Of a stretch of 64,000 bases of DNA, positions 37,220 to 44,474 are shown piece by piece. The DNA is from Melastoma dodecandrum. Lineage: Eukaryota > Streptophyta > Magnoliopsida > Myrtales > Melastomataceae. Below the pieces are notes generated by a model. It was not told where the DNA came from and made no database searches. It saw only the letters and a list, made by a program, of their open reading frames with translations. A program made the translations under genes and the position numbers. The DNA lies in assembly GCA_029817715.1 (NCBI GenBank), contig JARUPY010000371.1, positions 1 through 64,000 of the forward strand, written 5' to 3'. Numbering within the stretch: the first letter of the stretch is position 1; each line of letters starts with the position of its first letter.

Positions 37220-37386
37220 GAGCTGTAAGTCCCGATCATAACGAACATGCCCACAACGAGCACAAGTAGGGCGCCTCCCCATGCCAGCCACGCAGCCTCA
37301 TGCCGGTGCACGGCGAGGTAGAACTGATGGGCGAAGACCACGACGGGCAGGGCGATCCAGGCGAAGGTCATTGCCTGCGGACTCAT
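37216..37386 (-). CDS. Small membrane protein, 56 aa
   Basis: Starts MSPQAMTFAWIALPVVVFAH. Two membrane helices, ending VVGMFVMIGTYSS. ATGA-coupled to 37383-37826. Function unknown. Confidence 0.64.
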   Translation of the reverse strand: MSPQAMTFAWIALPVVVFAHQFYLAVHRHEAAWLAWGGALLVLVVGMFVMIGTYSS

Positions 37387-37826
37387 GACGCGAGCACGAG
37401 GTTTGGAATCAAGACCAAACGCTCTTCCGTCCGGTCGAGGAACCACATAGATTCGAGTGGCCGCCTGTCAATAGCGTAAAACTTCTCTTCTAACACGATC
37501 CAGGTAACGTCAGAGTATTCACCTACTATATCGTATAGAACGACTGAAATTATTTTTGGCTCCTCAGGAAAAGCCCACCATTGCGCAATGCGGATCGATG
37601 AGTAGGCGAACTGGTACCGCTTTGAAATTGTGCCATCTGCGTGGGTTGCCGTTATCGTGTGACGATATCGTCTGACCTGTCTGACCCCCGGAAACCTAGC
37701 CTGTGGTTCGACGATAGTCGGAGTGGGGATCGCCACCGTAAGCTCATCGGCCTCCGTTGTCGGGATGCTGAGAGCCATCATAGCGGGGGCGACGATTGCA
37801 CCGATCGTGAATTGGCGACGATCCAT
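37383..37826 (-). CDS. Tat-signal exported protein, 147 aa
   Basis: MDRRQFTIGAIVAPAMMALS with Tat motif, core and a likely cleavage near TTEAD. The mature part has YRHTITATHADGTISKRYQF and IAQWWAFPEEP, a divergent version of the WW family. RBS GGAGCC. One base separates it from the 37828-38250 stop, so it is in an operon with its paralogue. Confidence 0.75.
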   Translation of the reverse strand: MDRRQFTIGAIVAPAMMALSIPTTEADELTVAIPTPTIVEPQARFPGVRQVRRYRHTITATHADGTISKRYQFAYSSIRIAQWWAFPEEPKIISVVLYDIVGEYSDVTWIVLEEKFYAIDRRPLESMWFLDRTEERLVLIPNLVLAS

Positions 37827-37827
37827 T

Positions 37828-38250
37828 TCAGGCTCCAGACAGGTTGTTGATTGACACCTCGAACGGGCGGAGGTGCTCTGTTCCAGTGGAGAAATAGCCC
37901 GTCCAGCCATCGTCGCGGGAACCGATGTGATAGGTGTCTAGGAGAGCGTCTGTGCTGTCGCTGTATGGCATGCCGCCCGGCCCGACCAGCTCCTCGACGT
38001 AGAAAGCATCGATGGTGAAAACAGGAGCTTCCTCCTTCCTCAGCCACCAAACCTTCGGTACGGCAGGCGAATAGCTGTACATCACGCGATCGGTGACGAC
38101 GCCGTTGGTGTGAGTGCAGCGCAGCTCATGCAGGTACACCGTCTTCCTGGCGACCTCGTTTGGCACCGTCTCGGCGGCGGCGGGGACTCCTAGGATGGCG
38201 ATCGTTGGGGCGGCGACGATTGCGCCGATCGTGAACTGGCGACGGTCCAT
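37828..38250 (-). CDS. Tat-signal exported protein, WW paralogue 1, 140 aa
   Basis: MDRRQFTIGAIVAAPTIAIL then GVPAAAE (likely cleavage). Mature domain: VYLHELRCTHTNGVVTDRVM, YSYSPAVPKVWWLRKEEAPV, VEELVGPGGMPYS and a Gly/Trp-rich end. About 60 percent identical by eye to 39725-40153. RBS GAGGAGCC. The operator promoter at 38286-38340 is directly upstream. Function unknown. A secreted envelope factor is inferred. Confidence 0.8.
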   Translation of the reverse strand: MDRRQFTIGAIVAAPTIAILGVPAAAETVPNEVARKTVYLHELRCTHTNGVVTDRVMYSYSPAVPKVWWLRKEEAPVFTIDAFYVEELVGPGGMPYSDSTDALLDTYHIGSRDDGWTGYFSTGTEHLRPFEVSINNLSGA

Positions 38251-38285
38251 CTGGAGGGCTCCTCGGGCGGCTAACGTGTTGTTGA

Positions 38286-38340
38286 ACGACTTCTCGTGCT
38301 AGACGTGCCGAAGTAGGCGGTCAAGCGACGAGTTCTCGTC
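38286..38340 (-). promoter_or_regulatory. Operator promoter with two palindromes
   Basis: Minus strand: operator GACGAGAACTCGTC (38340-38327, arms perfect), TTGACC (38324-38319), 17-nt spacer, TAGCAC (38301-38296), operator ACGAGAAGTCGT (38297-38286). Drives the 37828-38250 / 37383-37826 Tat operon. Confidence 0.7.
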
Positions 38341-38491
38341 TAATGCGCACCACCCTGCACGCCTCGATGTGCTTCGGATGCGGTTTGCCTGTGATGATCC
38401 AGTAGAGCGGCCAAGCGAGCGGCATCCTCATCGACCATGCAGACACAACAAAGGCGACGACCGATACGAGGAGGATCATGATCGCGAGCAT
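38321..38491 (-). CDS. Small membrane protein, 56 aa
   Basis: Starts MLAIMILLVSVVAFVVSAWS, one to two membrane helices then a basic tail. Its 3' end overlaps the upstream operator of the next transcription unit. Confidence 0.6.
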   Translation of the reverse strand: MLAIMILLVSVVAFVVSAWSMRMPLAWPLYWIITGKPHPKHIEACRVVRIRRELVA

Positions 38492-38495
38492 GGAG

Positions 38496-38714
38496 TTAAT
38501 CGTTTTCTTCCTTGGACTCGCCGGTTCCGTACTTCGCGCGAGCAGCGGACGGCAGTATGCAGTCCTCCTCTTCGCTTGCGACAAGCACAGGAGTACTCGG
38601 ATGATCGGCAACGTTGACCGACGTGTGCCCGTCACCGCAGACGTAGCAGCTCCAAGGATTGCGGTACATGCAATAGGCTGGCTTGCCGCAGGTGGGGCAA
38701 GAAAGGTCGGCCAT
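38496..38714 (-). CDS. Zinc-ribbon-like small protein, 72 aa
   Basis: Starts MADLSCPTCGKPAYCMYRNP followed by CYVCGDG, i.e. CPxCG...C and CxxCG, a two-knuckle zinc ribbon. Acidic tail. Possible RNA/DNA or protein-binding role. Confidence 0.66.
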   Translation of the reverse strand: MADLSCPTCGKPAYCMYRNPWSCYVCGDGHTSVNVADHPSTPVLVASEEEDCILPSAARAKYGTGESKEEND

Positions 38715-38733
38715 CAATCATTCCCCTTCCGCG

Positions 38734-38820
38734 TCATCCGTTGAGCTGCCGAAGGCAGTCGTCGCAGCGAAACGTGTAGGTGCCATGGTCCAGGCGAGCG
38801 CCGCATTCGATACAGTGCAT
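38734..38820 (-). CDS. Micro zinc-ribbon, 28 aa
   Basis: MHCIECGARLDHGTYTFRCD then DCLRQLNG: CxxC twice (CIEC, CDDC) separated by 15 residues, a minimal rubredoxin-like knuckle pair. RBS AAGGGA. Too short for standard callers. Lies in the gap between two coupled genes. Confidence 0.55.
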   Translation of the reverse strand: MHCIECGARLDHGTYTFRCDDCLRQLNG

Positions 38821-38844
38821 CAGCAGAGTCCCTTCTCATGCATG

Positions 38845-39157
38845 TTACGCGATCCTCCCAGAGACGTGCGCGAGGTCGTCAAAGAGGAAGAGCGCGTCCT
38901 TGATCGTTTGCGCCTGATCGCGGCGGCCAGCCTCATAGGCGGCTTCAAGGTTTTTCACGATGAGACGCGCAAGGTCCGCCTGTGATGGCCACTTGAGTGT
39001 CAGCCCAGGCGGCAGACAGCCGCGCCACCGAGTTGGTGAACATAATCTGGACCCTTGAGGCTTCGTCAGCCTCAACGATCTTGCTCTCCTTCGAGTCCCA
39101 GTAGCGGATAACGATCGGAGACTGTGCCAGGAGAGGCTTAGGGCGACGCGTGGTCAT
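38845..39157 (-). CDS. Unknown protein, possibly frameshifted (about 104 aa)
   Basis: ATG 39157 opens MTTRRPKPLLAQSPIVIRYW and stays open to 38945. A second, overlapping frame continues with LARLIVKNLEAAYEAGRRDQ to TAA at 38845. The second part looks like a genuine helical C-terminus and lacks a start, so one indel near 39000 would make a single gene. Two overlapping genes are the alternative. Confidence 0.5.
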
Positions 39158-39516
39158 CTTCCTTCCAGATTAGAGCTGCGCAACGACGACGAGGCATCGG
39201 GGAGCGCCCACGACACCAGTCCCTCGAAGTTGTCGTAGGAGGTGCCGCCCCATCCGTGCTTGTTCTCATGTTGGATGTGCGTGACCGTGAGGATGGCGTC
39301 ACTATCGCGAGGAACGAACGGCATACCGCCAGGGCCGGTCATCTTCTCGACGAGGTAGTTGTCGACGGTTGCGACCGGAGGCTCCTCAGCTTGCATCCAC
39401 CATCTACCGAAGCGTTCCTGGCTGTAGCTATACAACACTCGTTGCGACTTCACGCCATCAGTATGCGTGCAATCAAGCCGATGTACATAGAGGGTCTTCG
39501 GTTCTGATGTGGTCAC
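39154..39516 (-). CDS. WW paralogue without signal peptide, 120 aa
   Basis: Start GTG 39516 overlaps the upstream stop (GTGA). Begins directly with TTSEPKTLYVHRLDCTHTDG, then YSYSQERFGRWWMQAEEPPV and VEKMTGPGGMPF, clearly the same domain as 37828-38250 and 39725-40153 but with no Tat leader. It would stay in the cytoplasm unless an unseen start is used. Confidence 0.68.
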   Translation of the reverse strand: MTTSEPKTLYVHRLDCTHTDGVKSQRVLYSYSQERFGRWWMQAEEPPVATVDNYLVEKMTGPGGMPFVPRDSDAILTVTHIQHENKHGWGGTSYDNFEGLVSWALPDASSSLRSSNLEGR

Positions 39517-39710
39517 GCGTGGCGGCTCTCGATGAGATCGCAGATGTCGTGATAGCATTGCACCAAGACGATGCCGCCGACTGTCGCCGCGACAACCGCC
39601 TCGTATCTCGCTGGCGCCGTGAACGCGATCCAGAAGAGCATCGCGGGTAGCGAGAACTCTAAGAGGAGGAAGACGAGGGAGAAGAACACGAGCCCGACAA
39701 GGTTATGCAT
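39513..39710 (-). CDS. Small membrane protein, 65 aa
   Basis: ATG 39710, MHNLVGLVFFSLVFLLLEFS, two membrane helices (the second AVVAATVGGIVLV). Sits between two WW paralogues and is coupled to the cytosolic one. It could form a unit with them. Confidence 0.62.
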   Translation of the reverse strand: MHNLVGLVFFSLVFLLLEFSLPAMLFWIAFTAPARYEAVVAATVGGIVLVQCYHDICDLIESRHA

Positions 39711-39724
39711 CGGCCAGTACCAGC

Positions 39725-40153
39725 TTAGGCTATAAGGATATTCGGGATCGAAACCTCGAAGGGACGAAGGCCGTCCGTTCCTGTGAACGAATATCCCCAC
39801 CAACCCTTATTGACGACGCCGATGTGGAAAGTGTTCAAGAGAGCTTCGCGGTCACCGCTATAGGGCATGCCCCCCGGCCCGACCATCTCCTCGACGTGGA
39901 AAGCATCGATGGTCAGAACAGGAGCTTCGTCCTTCTTCAACCACCAGACGCTGGGGACAGCAGGCGAATAGCTGTACATCACGCGATCGGTGACAACGCC
40001 ATCGGTGTGAGTGCAACTCAGCTCGTGCAAGTAGACCGTCTGCTCGGCGACGGCCTGCGGCAGTGGCTCCGATGCAGCAGGGGAGGGAAGGCCCAAGGCT
40101 GCGATCGTGGGGGCGGCGACGATTGCGCCGATCGTAAATTCGCGACGATTCAT
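39725..40153 (-). CDS. Tat-signal exported protein, WW paralogue 2, 142 aa
   Basis: MNRREFTIGAIVAAPTIAAL then GLPSPAASE. Mature domain VYLHELSCTHTDGVVTDRVM, YSYSPAVPSVWWLKKDEAPV, VEEMVGPGGMPYSGD, WWGYSFTGTDGLRPFEVSIP. RBS GGGAGC. The operator palindrome at 40190-40207 lies 37 bases upstream. Confidence 0.8.
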   Translation of the reverse strand: MNRREFTIGAIVAAPTIAALGLPSPAASEPLPQAVAEQTVYLHELSCTHTDGVVTDRVMYSYSPAVPSVWWLKKDEAPVLTIDAFHVEEMVGPGGMPYSGDREALLNTFHIGVVNKGWWGYSFTGTDGLRPFEVSIPNILIA

Positions 40154-40178
40154 CAAGATGCTCCCGATTTCAGCGCAT

Positions 40179-40207
40179 TCAAAACCTTATTGACGAGTTT
40201 TCGTCAA
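40179..40207 (-). promoter_or_regulatory. Operator promoter
   Basis: Minus strand: TTGACG (40207-40202) inside the palindrome TTGACGAAAACTCGTCAA (40207-40190), 17-nt spacer, TTTTGA (40184-40179). Upstream of the Tat gene 39725-40153. Confidence 0.6.
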
Positions 40208-40611
40208 GCTACGCGAGCGCTCTTGCGCTTCCGGGGCTTTTGGCGATTTAATTCCTTCGTTGCGTCCTTATACAGCTCCATTGCCTGATTGTAGACCGAG
40301 CTACAACGATCCAGGAACTCTCTTTCGGCGTCTGGCGCGATGTCCGGCGCTTCCATAACAAGCTTCTTCGCAGAAAATACATTCAAGACAGACTTGTCAT
40401 AGCATTCTCTCGTCGGCGCGAGAAATCGGAATGTTAACTCGGTCCTCCGCATGCTTTCATACAGGGCGTTGGCATACGCCACAGGACGCAGGCCCGAAAG
40501 GCCCTTTGGGGCCTTCTTGGTGAACCTTTCAACGAAGCTGCTTTGTAGGATAGCGCAAGCCTCGTCGCTGGTATCAGCTTGATACAGCTCGATCTGAATC
40601 TTGGTCATCAT
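40204..40611 (-). CDS. Unknown helical protein, 135 aa
   Basis: Starts MMTKIQIELYQADTSDEACA (ATGA overlap with 40608-40940). Helical, with a strongly basic C-terminus (NRQKPRKRKSARVA) suggesting nucleic-acid contact. No family recognised. Confidence 0.66.
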   Translation of the reverse strand: MMTKIQIELYQADTSDEACAILQSSFVERFTKKAPKGLSGLRPVAYANALYESMRRTELTFRFLAPTRECYDKSVLNVFSAKKLVMEAPDIAPDAEREFLDRCSSVYNQAMELYKDATKELNRQKPRKRKSARVA

Positions 40612-40940
40612 CGCTGCTTCTTGTGGGTGCTGCGATTGGCGCGAGCACGTTCCGCCTTGAGCCGACGACCAGCCTTCCCGCGAACGACATGCTCGCGCGT
40701 GTTGAGAAGACGATAGACAGCCTCGTGCCGCGCCGCGACTTCCTGTCGAGCGGCCTCGCCCAGGCCTTCCGACCACTCGGGATCACCGATCTCGCTGAAG
40801 TTCCGATCGCGCATCCTCAACAGGTTCATCGTCGAGGTCGACGCGAGCCTCTTCATCTCCGCTTCGACATGATGCTCGAAGATCGCATCCGATGCGACGT
40901 CGGAGACGGGAAGGTCTAGGGAAGGTTGAGGAAGTTCCAT
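40608..40940 (-). CDS. Unknown basic protein, 110 aa
   Basis: Starts MELPQPSLDLPVSDVASDAI. Contains MNLLRMRDRNFSEIGDPEWS and a basic tail GRRLKAERARANRSTHKKQR. Possible nucleic-acid binder. Coupled downstream by ATGA. Confidence 0.64.
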   Translation of the reverse strand: MELPQPSLDLPVSDVASDAIFEHHVEAEMKRLASTSTMNLLRMRDRNFSEIGDPEWSEGLGEAARQEVAARHEAVYRLLNTREHVVRGKAGRRLKAERARANRSTHKKQR

Positions 40941-40953
40941 ACTCGCTGCTCCA

Positions 40954-41202
40954 TTAAGAGTCCCTCTGCTCGAACCATTTGCCTTCAGGGCCGCACTTAC
41001 TGTCGTCTAAGCGCATGTCGCCTGCTCGGGCGAATTGGCTTCGCTCGACCACCTTGCTTGCGGGCATGCCCTTATAGCAGCCCGCCGACAGGGGTATTTC
41101 CCCATTCGGGGAATCGCCGTCAATGCACCAGACGAGCACAGCGAAGTGCTTGCAATCAGTGCAGAACTTCAAAGGGCTCTTCTGGCGCATGGGATCGCTC
41201 AA
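40954..41202 (-). CDS. Cys-rich small protein, 82 aa
   Basis: TTG 41202 overlaps the upstream stop (TTGA). ATG 41190 (MRQKSPLKFCTDCKHF) is the alternative start. CTDCKHF, AGCYKGMP, DDSKCGPEGKWFEQR form the same zinc-type pattern as 31353-31580. Confidence 0.66.
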   Translation of the reverse strand: MSDPMRQKSPLKFCTDCKHFAVLVWCIDGDSPNGEIPLSAGCYKGMPASKVVERSQFARAGDMRLDDSKCGPEGKWFEQRDS

Positions 41203-41480
41203 TTGGCACGACGGTAACGCACTGCAAAGCAGACGTCCTCGCCTACGTACCTCAGGATGGATACGATGTACTTCGTTTGGCTTTCATTGTACAGCTCGAC
41301 TTCGGTTCGAACGGCGGCCTCTACTTCCGAGTACGGCAGTTCTTCGACTTTGCCGCATCGTACGCGGACGGCGTCCGTGATGAGCTTTATGATCTCTCGG
41401 GCGGTTTCGACGTCGGCTTCGTCGTGATGATAAGCTGATGGCTCCTCCCGGATTTCACCTACCCTAACTTCCTGAGCCAC
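41199..41480 (-). CDS. Unknown protein, 93 aa
   Basis: GTG 41480 is chosen because the upstream region is a promoter: it follows RBS CGGGGA. Starts VAQEVRVGEIREEPSAYHHD, then helices (VETAREIIKLITDAVRV) and ends CFAVRYRRAN. The longer open frame upstream runs into tRNA sequence and is not credible. Confidence 0.6.
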   Translation of the reverse strand: MAQEVRVGEIREEPSAYHHDEADVETAREIIKLITDAVRVRCGKVEELPYSEVEAAVRTEVELYNESQTKYIVSILRYVGEDVCFAVRYRRAN

Positions 41481-41505
41481 GGAAATATCCCCGAAAAGAT
41501 TGTTA

Positions 41506-41548
41506 TTGACGACTTTTCGTTCGTATGAGATAAGTATGTGTATGTCAA
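41506..41548. promoter_or_regulatory. Divergent promoters around one operator
   Basis: Minus strand: TTGACA (41548-41543), 17-nt spacer, TACGAA (41525-41520), then operator ACGAAAAGTCGT (41520-41509), for 41199-41480. Plus strand: TTGACG (41506-41511), 17-nt spacer, GATAAG (41529-41534), for the candidate RNA ending at 41690. Confidence 0.55.
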
Positions 41549-41690
41549 CGTTCGTCACCATGCTCAAGCGCAAACAGATCGGGGCCCTCGGCCGCTGATT
41601 TCGGAGCATCGTGTCTCGTGACATAAGCTCCGGAAGGAGCTGCTGACCGGCCTCAACCCGTTGTTTTTGAACAGCGGGTTTTTTGTTGTC
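41536..41690 (+). ncRNA. Candidate small RNA with intrinsic terminator
   Basis: A plus-strand promoter at 41506-41534 and a terminator at about 41655-41688 (AACCCGTTG, loop, CAGCGGGTT, T-run) bracket about 150 nt. A second hairpin AGCTCC-GGAA-GGAGCT lies at 41626-41641. It contains a 20-codon ORF (ATG 41536, MCMSTFVTMLKRKQIGALGR), so a leader peptide or small mRNA is equally possible. Confidence 0.4.
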
Positions 41691-41768
41691 TGAACGGACG
41701 CTGGCGGCGGACATTATTATTCTCCCCGTACTCGCGGCGTCCGTCAGGACGGCATTCCACGATCTTCC

Positions 41769-41848
41769 GGACACGTATCTCGCGGGACTCTTAATCCCGA
41801 CAGAGTAATAGGTGGAAGATGTCGGTTCGAGCCCGACCGTGTCCCCCA
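41769..41848 (+). tRNA. tRNA-Lys (CTT)-like with displaced D-arm segment
   Basis: Acceptor GGACACG/CGTGTCC, discriminator C, CCA encoded, T-arm GTCGG-TTCGAGC-CCGAC. Anticodon arm CGGGA-CTCTTAA-TCCCG (CTT) follows TA-TCTC-G directly. After ACA comes GAGT-AATAGGTGGAAGAT, a D5'/D-loop-like segment in front of the T-arm. CTC and GAG can pair around the anticodon arm. Same permuted order as the Arg-TCG and Lys-TTT genes. Confidence 0.65.
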
Positions 41849-41867
41849 ACACTTAAGAATACAACGT

Positions 41868-41957
41868 GGACGCGTACAGGGCCGGACTTTTAACCCGAAG
41901 TACCCTTAATAGGCGGAGATAACATCAATGTGGGTTCGAATCCCACCGCGTCCCCCA
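41868..41957 (+). tRNA. tRNA-Lys (TTT)-like with displaced D-arm segment
   Basis: Acceptor GGACGCG/CGCGTCC, discriminator C, CCA encoded, T-arm GTGGG-TTCGAAT-CCCAC. The anticodon loop CTTTTAA (TTT) sits on a short CGG/CCG stem with an A-C mismatch. AGGG before it and CCCT after it can pair, and CCCT is followed by TAATAGGCGGAGATAACATC (D-loop-like, longer than in the others). Confidence 0.6.
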
Positions 41958-41968
41958 TCTCCCGGCAA

Positions 41969-41974
41969 TAAATA
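41969..41974 (+). promoter_or_regulatory. Late promoter TAAATA, leaderless type
   Basis: TAAATA ends 5 nt before ATG 41980. It lies 12 nt after the CCA of tRNA-Lys(TTT). Confidence 0.62.
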
Positions 41975-41979
41975 CCTGC

Positions 41980-42165
41980 ATGGATAACTCGGAACCTACC
42001 AGCTACTACACCCAGGAGCTTATTGACCTAGTGCAGTCGGCCGACCTCGTCGACATGATTGACACCAAAGGCTGGACCGTCGAGCAGCATGTGCAGTACG
42101 CGATCGCGATGTATGATGCTCAGCATGGCGATGAAGTCCGCAGCGCAAACGGGGCACCCCGCTAG
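41980..42165 (+). CDS. Small late protein, 61 aa
   Basis: Leaderless. MDNSEPTSYYTQELIDLVQS then LVDMIDTKGWTVEQHVQYAI. Helical, acidic. Convergent with the HNH gene (stops overlap). Function unknown. Confidence 0.62.
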   Translation: MDNSEPTSYYTQELIDLVQSADLVDMIDTKGWTVEQHVQYAIAMYDAQHGDEVRSANGAPR

Positions 42166-42587
42166 ATCGTCCATGCTCCCGGCTCGCCGTGCGGCAACGG
42201 CACGCCTGCTTCTACCTTGAACTCCATCAGCTTCTCGGCACGTGCCTGTATCGAGGCTATGGCGGACTCGGTCGCTGTGCTCGGGAAGAAGATGCGGGCC
42301 TCGAACTCTTTGATCGTCCCGTCGCGCAGAGCACGGCTGCGTGCTCCTAACTGTTCCCGGCCGCGAATCCCGTTGCATCGCGAACATGACGCGACGTGCT
42401 TCTTCCACACGCAGAGTGATCGCATGGGATGTTTATGCTCAAACATGTGCTCAAGAGTGCATGCGTTATCGGCGAGAGGCCATTGTTGGTAGACGTCGTC
42501 ATCGCAAACCATCGGCTGTTCACACCAGATGCACTTGCCATTCTGCTCCTCGAAGGCGAAGCGGCGGCGGCGTTTCTTCCTTTTCAT
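42162..42587 (-). CDS. HNH endonuclease-like protein
   Basis: 141 aa. Basic start MKRKKRRRRFAFEEQNGKCI, then CIWCEQPM, CTLEHMFEHKHPMRS (first HNH His) and CVWKKHVASCSRCNGIRGRE (Cys pair and N). The layout matches HNH nucleases of phages, often mobile or homing. Start ATG 42587. Confidence 0.75.
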   Translation of the reverse strand: MKRKKRRRRFAFEEQNGKCIWCEQPMVCDDDVYQQWPLADNACTLEHMFEHKHPMRSLCVWKKHVASCSRCNGIRGREQLGARSRALRDGTIKEFEARIFFPSTATESAIASIQARAEKLMEFKVEAGVPLPHGEPGAWTI

Positions 42588-42669
42588 TGTTCGAAGGATA
42601 CCGCGCCATCAGGGCGCCCCGCAACCATCATTATTGCGGCAGGAACATCCCGGCTGATAGTCTCCTCAG

Positions 42670-43056
42670 ATGACCGAATTCACACACAAGGAATGGCTCG
42701 ATCGTCTTGGTTACGCAAAGGAGCGATTCGACACCTTTCGTCGGAGCGCTGAGCAGATGGTGCCGGGAGGCGTTGCGCCTGCTGCCTTTGTGAAGCTCGC
42801 CGAGTCCATGTACCAAGCGTTCCACGCGTACAAGCAAGAACGAGGTCTCGCTAGCATCTACGAGGCCGATTATCGCGTTCTGAGGATGACCGATGACGAG
42901 AAGGAAGAGGCTCTTGCGCGCGGTGAGTTCCTCGGCACCTCTGGCAGCATTGGCTGTGCAGGACCAACTGGCCGCGAGAAGCAGGAGATCGAGGAGCTTG
43001 CGGTGATGCTCTACCTGTCTCGCAACAGTCTTGGGTACTTCTTCGCCGATAGGTGA
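42670..43056 (+). CDS. Unknown protein, 128 aa
   Basis: Starts MTEFTHKEWLDRLGYAKERF. Helical (APAAFVKLAESMYQAFHAYK) with acidic middle. No family recognised. Followed by a promoter-like TTGACT-17-TACGCC and a small hairpin before 43122. Confidence 0.66.
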   Translation: MTEFTHKEWLDRLGYAKERFDTFRRSAEQMVPGGVAPAAFVKLAESMYQAFHAYKQERGLASIYEADYRVLRMTDDEKEEALARGEFLGTSGSIGCAGPTGREKQEIEELAVMLYLSRNSLGYFFADR

Positions 43057-43121
43057 TCGCTCAGCCTTGACTTCGGCACGTAGCCGATCTACGCCGCGTA
43101 GCAACGCTACGTGAGGCCTCC

Positions 43122-43634
43122 ATGACCGATCGCAAGACATCCGAACAGCTCCGTACTGCGATGTTCTGGGCTTTCGCGATCGAGCTTCGCGGCCCCAATT
43201 GTCCCGACTTCACAACGGTGGTCCAGCAGGCCGTCGACATCTACAAGCTTCCTCCGTCAGAGCTGAAGACAGAATTCGGTGTGACGACAGCGACGACGTC
43301 GCGCTGGAAAACGGGCGAGGCTATGCCGAGCGAGTACATGCGGAAGCAGATCATTCAGTGGATCGCCGACTGGGTCGACGCTAAGGCCAATGAAGACCCA
43401 GCGATCACGCGCGAGACGTTCGCTTTATGGCATAAGGCCGCTGCGACTAATGAAGCGGAAGTAATCGGTCTTGTGATTGATTGGGCGGGCGGCGAGGAGC
43501 AGGCAAAAACTTGGTATCGTTCGCAACCAATCCCAGCTCTCGGCGGTATGACGCCAGAGCAACTCGTCAAAGCCGGGCGCGGTGATGCAGTGCGAGATTA
43601 TATTCAACATTTAGCGCTCGGCGGTTTTTCTTGA
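43122..43634 (+). CDS. Helix-turn-helix protein, 170 aa
   Basis: Residues 45-75 (LPPSELKTEFGVTTATTSRW then KTGEAMPSEYMRKQI) fit a helix-turn-helix of the XRE/Cro kind. N-terminal and C-terminal helices flank it. A candidate phage regulator, perhaps of the ACGAnnnnTCGT operators. Confidence 0.66.
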   Translation: MTDRKTSEQLRTAMFWAFAIELRGPNCPDFTTVVQQAVDIYKLPPSELKTEFGVTTATTSRWKTGEAMPSEYMRKQIIQWIADWVDAKANEDPAITRETFALWHKAAATNEAEVIGLVIDWAGGEEQAKTWYRSQPIPALGGMTPEQLVKAGRGDAVRDYIQHLALGGFS

Positions 43635-43776
43635 AGTGGGCTGCTCCTTGTTTTCGCGCGCATGACAGCAAAGAAATAAATACAGTATGACATTTCCATT
43701 TGGTTGGGACGAAGGTCGCCCGCGATAGACGGCCAGCTCACCAGCGACCGAGCTTTTCTACGCCATCCCCAGGCGA

Positions 43777-43782
43777 TAAATA
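43777..43782 (+). promoter_or_regulatory. Late promoter TAAATA, leaderless type
   Basis: TAAATA ends 5 nt before ATG 43788. Confidence 0.62.
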
Positions 43783-43787
43783 CCGTG

Positions 43788-44390
43788 ATGACACCAACCA
43801 TGAGCGAAATTCTCGCAATCGTTTCAGAGGACGTTCGCAGAAGGTCACGACACGCGACTGTCGTTCCGGCCCGCATCGCCGCGAATGCTCCTTCGCCGGT
43901 TGGTCAGCATCTCTATCACGGGACGCCGCTGGACAACCTTCTGGGCATCCTCAAGTCGAACACGATCCGCACTGGTTTCGCTTGGCGTAACGAAGGAGAT
44001 CGTGTCGCTCTAACGCGAAGCTATAAGATCGCAGAGCAGTTCGCCGACCAGCAGACCGATGGCTGCAACTGGGGCTATCGCGCGATCCTGGTGCTCGATT
44101 GGGTCGCGTTGGCCCGAGACTATCCTATCCATCCCTACAGAGATACGCTGCCGGACAACGGCGGCTACCGCGACGACGAGGAAGAGGAAGCGGTTTACGG
44201 GACGATCAAGCCGCTGTCCAAGTATCTCTTGTCGGTGAACGTCGACCCGAACGAGCTGAAGGCAGCGATCAACGACGAAGAGTGGATCGACATGTGCCTC
44301 GAAACGAAGGACTTCGTCGAATCGAAGCGCTTCATCGCTAGCTCGATCGAGAAGCTGATCAAGTCGCCGCTGTTCAACAAGACACGCTAG
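43788..44390 (+). CDS. ADP-ribosyltransferase-like protein (H-Y-E type), 200 aa
   Basis: Leaderless late gene. Leader MTPTMSEILAIVSEDVRRRS fits the capsid-targeting-like pattern. The catalytic-fold signature is HLYHGTPLDNLLGILKSNTI (H44), ALTRSYKIAEQFAD (S78/Y79) and an acidic DDEEEEAVYGTI (E134), with RAILVLDWVALA between, as in the PARP/KptA/Arr-like branch of ADP-ribosyltransferases. Expected to transfer ADP-ribose to an unknown host target. No toxin partner seen. Confidence 0.68.
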   Translation: MTPTMSEILAIVSEDVRRRSRHATVVPARIAANAPSPVGQHLYHGTPLDNLLGILKSNTIRTGFAWRNEGDRVALTRSYKIAEQFADQQTDGCNWGYRAILVLDWVALARDYPIHPYRDTLPDNGGYRDDEEEEAVYGTIKPLSKYLLSVNVDPNELKAAINDEEWIDMCLETKDFVESKRFIASSIEKLIKSPLFNKTR

Positions 44391-44474
44391 TCAGCGCCGC
44401 GAAAAGAAGGTTCCGCATCCGGATCGACAACCCTCAAGGTAACCGCTGCAAGGTTACCGCAGAGTAGGGGCGCC

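Noticed and set aside
41561..41852. Upstream extension of the 41199-41480 frame
   Set aside because: It would translate tRNA, terminator and promoter sequence; GTG 41480 with an RBS is a better start.
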